NCBI GenBank assembly: GCA_043750035.1
Contig: JAYVCI010000176.1
Location: forward strand, 1-7,626
Direction of reading: 5' to 3'
Source: CANJUD01 sp043750035
GTDB taxonomy: Bacteria > Bacteroidota > Bacteroidia > UKL13-3
Length of the DNA: 7,626 bases
Shown in pieces: positions 5,021 through 7,626 of the stretch (position 1 is the first letter of the stretch; each line of letters begins with the position of its first letter). Below the pieces are notes generated by a model. That model searched no databases, was not told the origin of the DNA, and saw only the letters and a program-made list of their open reading frames with translations. Position numbers and translations under genes: made by a program.

Positions 5021-5977
5021 TTAATTTCCCACCAATTCATAAATTTCTTTGCCCTGGGAATAAGGCATTTTGAAACCCAGTAATTTGGCAATGGTTTTTG
5101 ATATGTCCCTCTGGTCGTATGGTCTATCAGTAATTTGGCTTTTGGCAAAATCGGGACCCAGGGCTAAAAATTCTATATGGCGACAACCTGAGCAGCCATC
5201 TCCATGACTCACAAATCCATCGTTGTGGTCATTGTCGTGTCTTCCATGGTCGTTTGTTACAAAGAATGCAGTGCGGCCTTTATAGACAGGGTCAGCTTGC
5301 AAATAGCTCCATAAATCATACAGGTATTTATCGGTCTCTTTTATTGCATCAAGGTAACCGCTCCAATTGTTCTGATGACCCATTATGTCAGGCCCTTTGA
5401 AATGGATTAGTGTAATGCGGGGGTGTTTGCTGCTGAATATATTGAGTGAATTTTTAAAAGTTATACTGTCTTCACGATATCCATAGTATTGTCCATTTAC
5501 CCCAATGTCAACTTCTGCATTGTATTTATTTGTGTAGGAACCCAATCTGCAATTAGCCAATACATTCAATTTATCTTTGCTGGCAATTATTTGGCAAGCA
5601 GAATAACTATAGCCGCTAGCTTCGAGATATAGTTGGAAAATAGAAGGGTAGTTGGGAAGTTGTTGGCCTGTATTGTCAATATTTTCGTGGTTGCCGGTTG
5701 TAATGGCACAATGACCGGGATTGGTTGCCGTAAACCCAGCATTTTTGAAGCTGGTAAAAAGGATTCCCTGTTTGGCTAATTTTGCACGATAAGGGATATA
5801 GGTGTGCCTATCGTCTCCCCAAGTCTCCTTCCACCTAGGGCCATCAACCGATACAATTACAACATATTTTGCTTTAAAACTGCTCGAAAGTCCGGGATTG
5901 GCTTTTTCATCGAATTGGCAAGCAAACAGCAAAGTGAGCGATAAAAACAGGCCAAAAGGCAAGATTTGCTTTTTCAT
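5021..5977 (-). CDS. Lipoprotein of the alkaline phosphatase / nucleotide pyrophosphatase superfamily
   Basis: This 318-residue protein should hydrolyse phosphate mono- or diesters outside the cytoplasm with two bound metals. Residues 1-20 are a lipoprotein signal (MKKQ, hydrophobic core, lipobox LFAC with Cys20). The order of metal ligands fits type I phosphodiesterase/nucleotide pyrophosphatases: Asp45 in VSVDGPRW, the likely nucleophile Thr85 in ATNPGHCAITTG (equivalent to the Thr of TFPNH in NPP enzymes), Asp197 and His201 in FKGPDIMGHQ, Asp243-His244 in VTNDHGRHD, and His267 in CRHIEFLALGPDF. All seven positions are present, so it is probably active. A CxxC (262-265) precedes the last His. 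It is compact compared with eukaryotic NPPs, with no extra nuclease-like domain. After Cys20 comes QFDEK, resembling the acidic surface-export signal of Bacteroidota lipoproteins. The substrate (nucleotide, lipid head group or other) cannot be read from sequence. Confidence 0.92.
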   Translation of the reverse strand: MKKQILPFGLFLSLTLLFACQFDEKANPGLSSSFKAKYVVIVSVDGPRWKETWGDDRHTYIPYRAKLAKQGILFTSFKNAGFTATNPGHCAITTGNHENIDNTGQQLPNYPSIFQLYLEASGYSYSACQIIASKDKLNVLANCRLGSYTNKYNAEVDIGVNGQYYGYREDSITFKNSLNIFSSKHPRITLIHFKGPDIMGHQNNWSGYLDAIKETDKYLYDLWSYLQADPVYKGRTAFFVTNDHGRHDNDHNDGFVSHGDGCSGCRHIEFLALGPDFAKSQITDRPYDQRDISKTIAKLLGFKMPYSQGKEIYELVGN

Positions 5978-6000
5978 GTGAATGCTTTTTTAATTAACTA

Positions 6001-6031
6001 CAAATTAACATTGAATATAGTTAGAAAGCAA
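6001..6031 (-). promoter_or_regulatory. Probable promoter of the phosphatase gene
   Basis: On the minus strand TTG (6031-6029), a 20-nt spacer and TTAATTTG (6008-6001) match the consensus with one mismatch in the -7 element (T for A at position 2). It lies 24 nt before the start codon at 5977. The 132-bp gap after the methyltransferase gene also argues for separate transcription. Confidence 0.4.
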
Positions 6032-6109
6032 GCCCTATTTTTGAAACATTATAATATCTTAATAAACCAAGCAATTTGGGACATCAGCTCGTTGCCCGGT
6101 TATGAGAAA

Positions 6110-6757
6110 TTATAGAACTTTTTGAAGCACCATCATCCCATCTCTAACGGGTAACAGGACAGCAGATACACGATTATCTTTGGATACAAACTCATTAAAT
6201 TTATGTATAGCGATTGTTTCGGCGTCCTTCTGAAGCATTTCTGCATCAATTACTTTACCACTCCACAATACATTGTCAACTATCACAAAACCTCCAGGTC
6301 GCACACTTTCTATAATAGATTGATAGTAGTTGAGGTAATTGATTTTGTCAGCATCTATAAATACAATATCCCAAGGGTGTTTCAAGGTTTTGAGGGTATT
6401 TGCAGCATCGTCGCATATTAACTCAATTTTTGTTGCAAAAGGGCTTTGGGCAATGAAATCTTTGGCAATATGATGGTACTCGGGATTGGCTTCAAGTGTA
6501 TATAGCTTTCCATCTGCGGCCAGTCCTTCTGCCAAGCAAATAGCCGAGTAACCCGTAAAGGTGCCAATCTCCAGTATATACTTTGGACGAATCATATTGC
6601 TGAACATGGCCAAAACCCTTCCCTGCAAATGACCTGATAGCATTCGAGGGAATACCATGTGGCTGTGCGTGTAGCGGTTAAGCTCGCTTAATACATCCGA
6701 CTCAGGTTGTGTAAACCGAAGGGCGTAATTGGCAATATCTGTAGGGATAAAATCCAT
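6110..6757 (-). CDS. SAM-dependent, metal-dependent O-methyltransferase
   Basis: The 215-residue protein belongs to the class I methyltransferases of the catechol/caffeoyl-CoA O-methyltransferase type (Methyltransf_3, COG4122), which transfer a methyl group from S-adenosylmethionine to a hydroxyl with a divalent metal. The SAM-binding motif is ILEIGTFTGYSAICLA (61-76), followed by acidic Glu89 in LYTLEANPE, which should contact the ribose. The metal site is Asp135 in VFIDADK plus Asp161-Asn162 in IVDNVLWSG. It ends in VLLPVRDGMMVLQK, a typical C-terminal strand of the family. The length is normal. Relatives methylate small phenolics or, in Bacillus TrmR, 5-hydroxyuridine in tRNA; the substrate here cannot be decided. 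It begins 51 bp after fabF on the same strand with no promoter-like element between, so the two are probably cotranscribed. Confidence 0.93.
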   Translation of the reverse strand: MDFIPTDIANYALRFTQPESDVLSELNRYTHSHMVFPRMLSGHLQGRVLAMFSNMIRPKYILEIGTFTGYSAICLAEGLAADGKLYTLEANPEYHHIAKDFIAQSPFATKIELICDDAANTLKTLKHPWDIVFIDADKINYLNYYQSIIESVRPGGFVIVDNVLWSGKVIDAEMLQKDAETIAIHKFNEFVSKDNRVSAVLLPVRDGMMVLQKVL

Positions 6758-6808
6758 AACTATAGAAATGAATAGTGAGAATAAAAGGTTAGAAATGGAA
6801 GCGTGAAG

Positions 6809-7626
6809 TTACACTTCGTATTTTTTGAAAATGGCTGCAGCATTGTGCCCGCCAAATCCAAAAGTATTGCTCAAGGCTGCTCTCACCAGCCGTTTTTGTG
6901 GTTTGTTGAAAGTAAAATTGAGCTTGGGGTCTATGGCTGGGTCATCGGTAAAATGATTAATAGTGGGCGGAACAATATCATTCTTTATAGCCAGTATTGC
7001 TGCAATTGCTTCAATAGCACCCGCACCACCAAGCAAATGGCCCGTCATGGATTTGGTGGAGCTGATATTGAGATTGTAAGCATGCTCACCGAATACATTC
7101 TGAATGGCTTTAATTTCTTGTGGGTCGCCCAATGGGGTTGAGGTGCCGTGTGTATTTATATAGTCTATGTCTTCTGGTTTTAAGCCCGCAAAACGAAGGG
7201 AGTTTCTCATCACGTTCAATGCACCCAAGCCTTCAGGGTGGGGTGCTGTAATGTGATAAGCATCACCACTCAAGCCACAGCCAACGATTTCGGCATATAT
7301 ATTAGCACCGCGGGCTTTGGCATGTTCCAATTCTTCCAGTACCAAACATCCTGCACCTTCGCCGGGCACAAAACCATCTCTGTCCAAATCGTAAGGGCGT
7401 GATGCTGTTGTTGGGTCATCATTGCGTTCGCTCAATGCTTTCATGGCGTTAAAGCCGCCTACAGCAGCCTCGTTTATACAGGCCTCACTGCCTCCGGTTA
7501 CTATAATGTCTGCATGGTTTGCTTGTATATATACAAAGGCGTCTGCTATGGCATTGGTACTTGTGGCACAAGCAGAAGCAATGGCAAAATTGGGCCCTCT
7601 AAAACCATATTTGATGGAAATATACC
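6809..7626 (-). CDS. fabF: Beta-ketoacyl-ACP synthase II, 5' end outside the window
   Basis: The enzyme condenses malonyl-ACP with acyl-ACP in fatty acid elongation in the cytoplasm. The visible part is the last 271 residues of a protein usually about 415 long. The frame stays open to the window edge, so the Met at 7444 is internal. The nucleophile Cys lies in IASACATSTNAIADAF (codon 7570-7568). The two catalytic His are in NTHGTSTPLGD (codon 7150-7148) and STKSMTGHLLGGAGA (codon 7039-7037), giving the Cys-His-His triad of KAS I/II enzymes. The glycine-rich SNTFGFGGHNAA closes the C-terminal lobe, and the protein ends at KKYEV as expected. FabF is preferred over FabB by overall sequence pattern. 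The gene downstream is an O-methyltransferase, not rnc, which follows acpP-fabF in many bacteria; the upstream neighbour is not visible. It could be one of several fabF paralogues. Confidence 0.95.
   Translation of the reverse strand, partial: YISIKYGFRGPNFAIASACATSTNAIADAFVYIQANHADIIVTGGSEACINEAAVGGFNAMKALSERNDDPTTASRPYDLDRDGFVPGEGAGCLVLEELEHAKARGANIYAEIVGCGLSGDAYHITAPHPEGLGALNVMRNSLRFAGLKPEDIDYINTHGTSTPLGDPQEIKAIQNVFGEHAYNLNISSTKSMTGHLLGGAGAIEAIAAILAIKNDIVPPTINHFTDDPAIDPKLNFTFNKPQKRLVRAALSNTFGFGGHNAAAIFKKYEV

Noticed and set aside
6805..6817. GAAGT-TAC-ACTTC hairpin at the fabF stop as a terminator
   Set aside because: The stem is only 5 bp and has no T-run on the minus strand; read-through into the methyltransferase gene is more likely.
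6803..7141. Long plus-strand ORFs opposite fabF and the methyltransferase, and minus-strand ORFs opposite the sigma, barrel and exported protein genes
   Set aside because: They lie antisense to clearly coding frames with intact family motifs and show no recognisable domain themselves.
6809..7444. A separate 211-residue gene starting at 7444
   Set aside because: The frame continues open to the window edge and encodes the catalytic Cys motif of FabF upstream, so this Met is internal.
1..7626. CRISPR arrays, insertion sequences, tRNA or rRNA genes
   Set aside because: No regularly spaced repeats, transposase motifs, terminal inverted repeats or structured RNA gene signatures were seen on either strand.

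Overview
The window looks like a chromosomal segment from a member of the phylum Bacteroidota. The DNA is AT-rich. Genes lack Shine-Dalgarno sites and have A-rich leaders. Several intergenic regions carry exact copies of the Bacteroidota housekeeping promoter -7 element TAnnTTTG, some with a TTTG/TTG -33 element at a suitable distance. The gene content fits too: an ECF sigma factor overlapping a gene for an inner-membrane-anchored protein with a beta-barrel-like C-terminus, and a lipoprotein whose first residues resemble the surface-export signal of this phylum. A genus cannot be named from sequence alone.

Layout. Positions 1-225 hold no gene I can defend (perhaps the last codons of an upstream gene). 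A secreted TlpA/AhpC-like thioredoxin-fold protein (279-779, minus) ends in a clear intrinsic terminator (226-255). It is divergent from ribonuclease HI (rnhA, 885-1340, plus), and the two promoters are packed into a 105-bp gap. The 1341-1577 gap leads to the sigma factor and carries, on the minus strand, a promoter-like pair followed about 100 nt later by a hairpin plus T-tract: a candidate small RNA.

The central block is on the plus strand. An ECF sigma factor (1578-2132) overlaps by 8 bp a 435-residue protein with a short cytoplasmic N-terminus, one membrane helix, a low-complexity linker and a beta-barrel-like C-terminus (2125-3432). Next, behind its own promoter, comes an unrecognised exported protein (3499-5016). 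The first two are probably translated together and may form a sigma/regulator pair reporting on the cell envelope; that role is inference.

The right part is on the minus strand. A lipoprotein of the alkaline phosphatase/nucleotide pyrophosphatase superfamily (5021-5977) converges on the exported protein with only 4 bp between stops. A metal-dependent O-methyltransferase (6110-6757) lies 51 bp downstream of a beta-ketoacyl-ACP synthase II (fabF, 6809 to the window edge, 5' end missing), and the two probably share a transcript.

Most genes are ordinary. The parts worth a second look are the sigma/barrel pair, the orphan small-RNA candidate at 1378-1518, and the nearly leaderless rnhA transcript.
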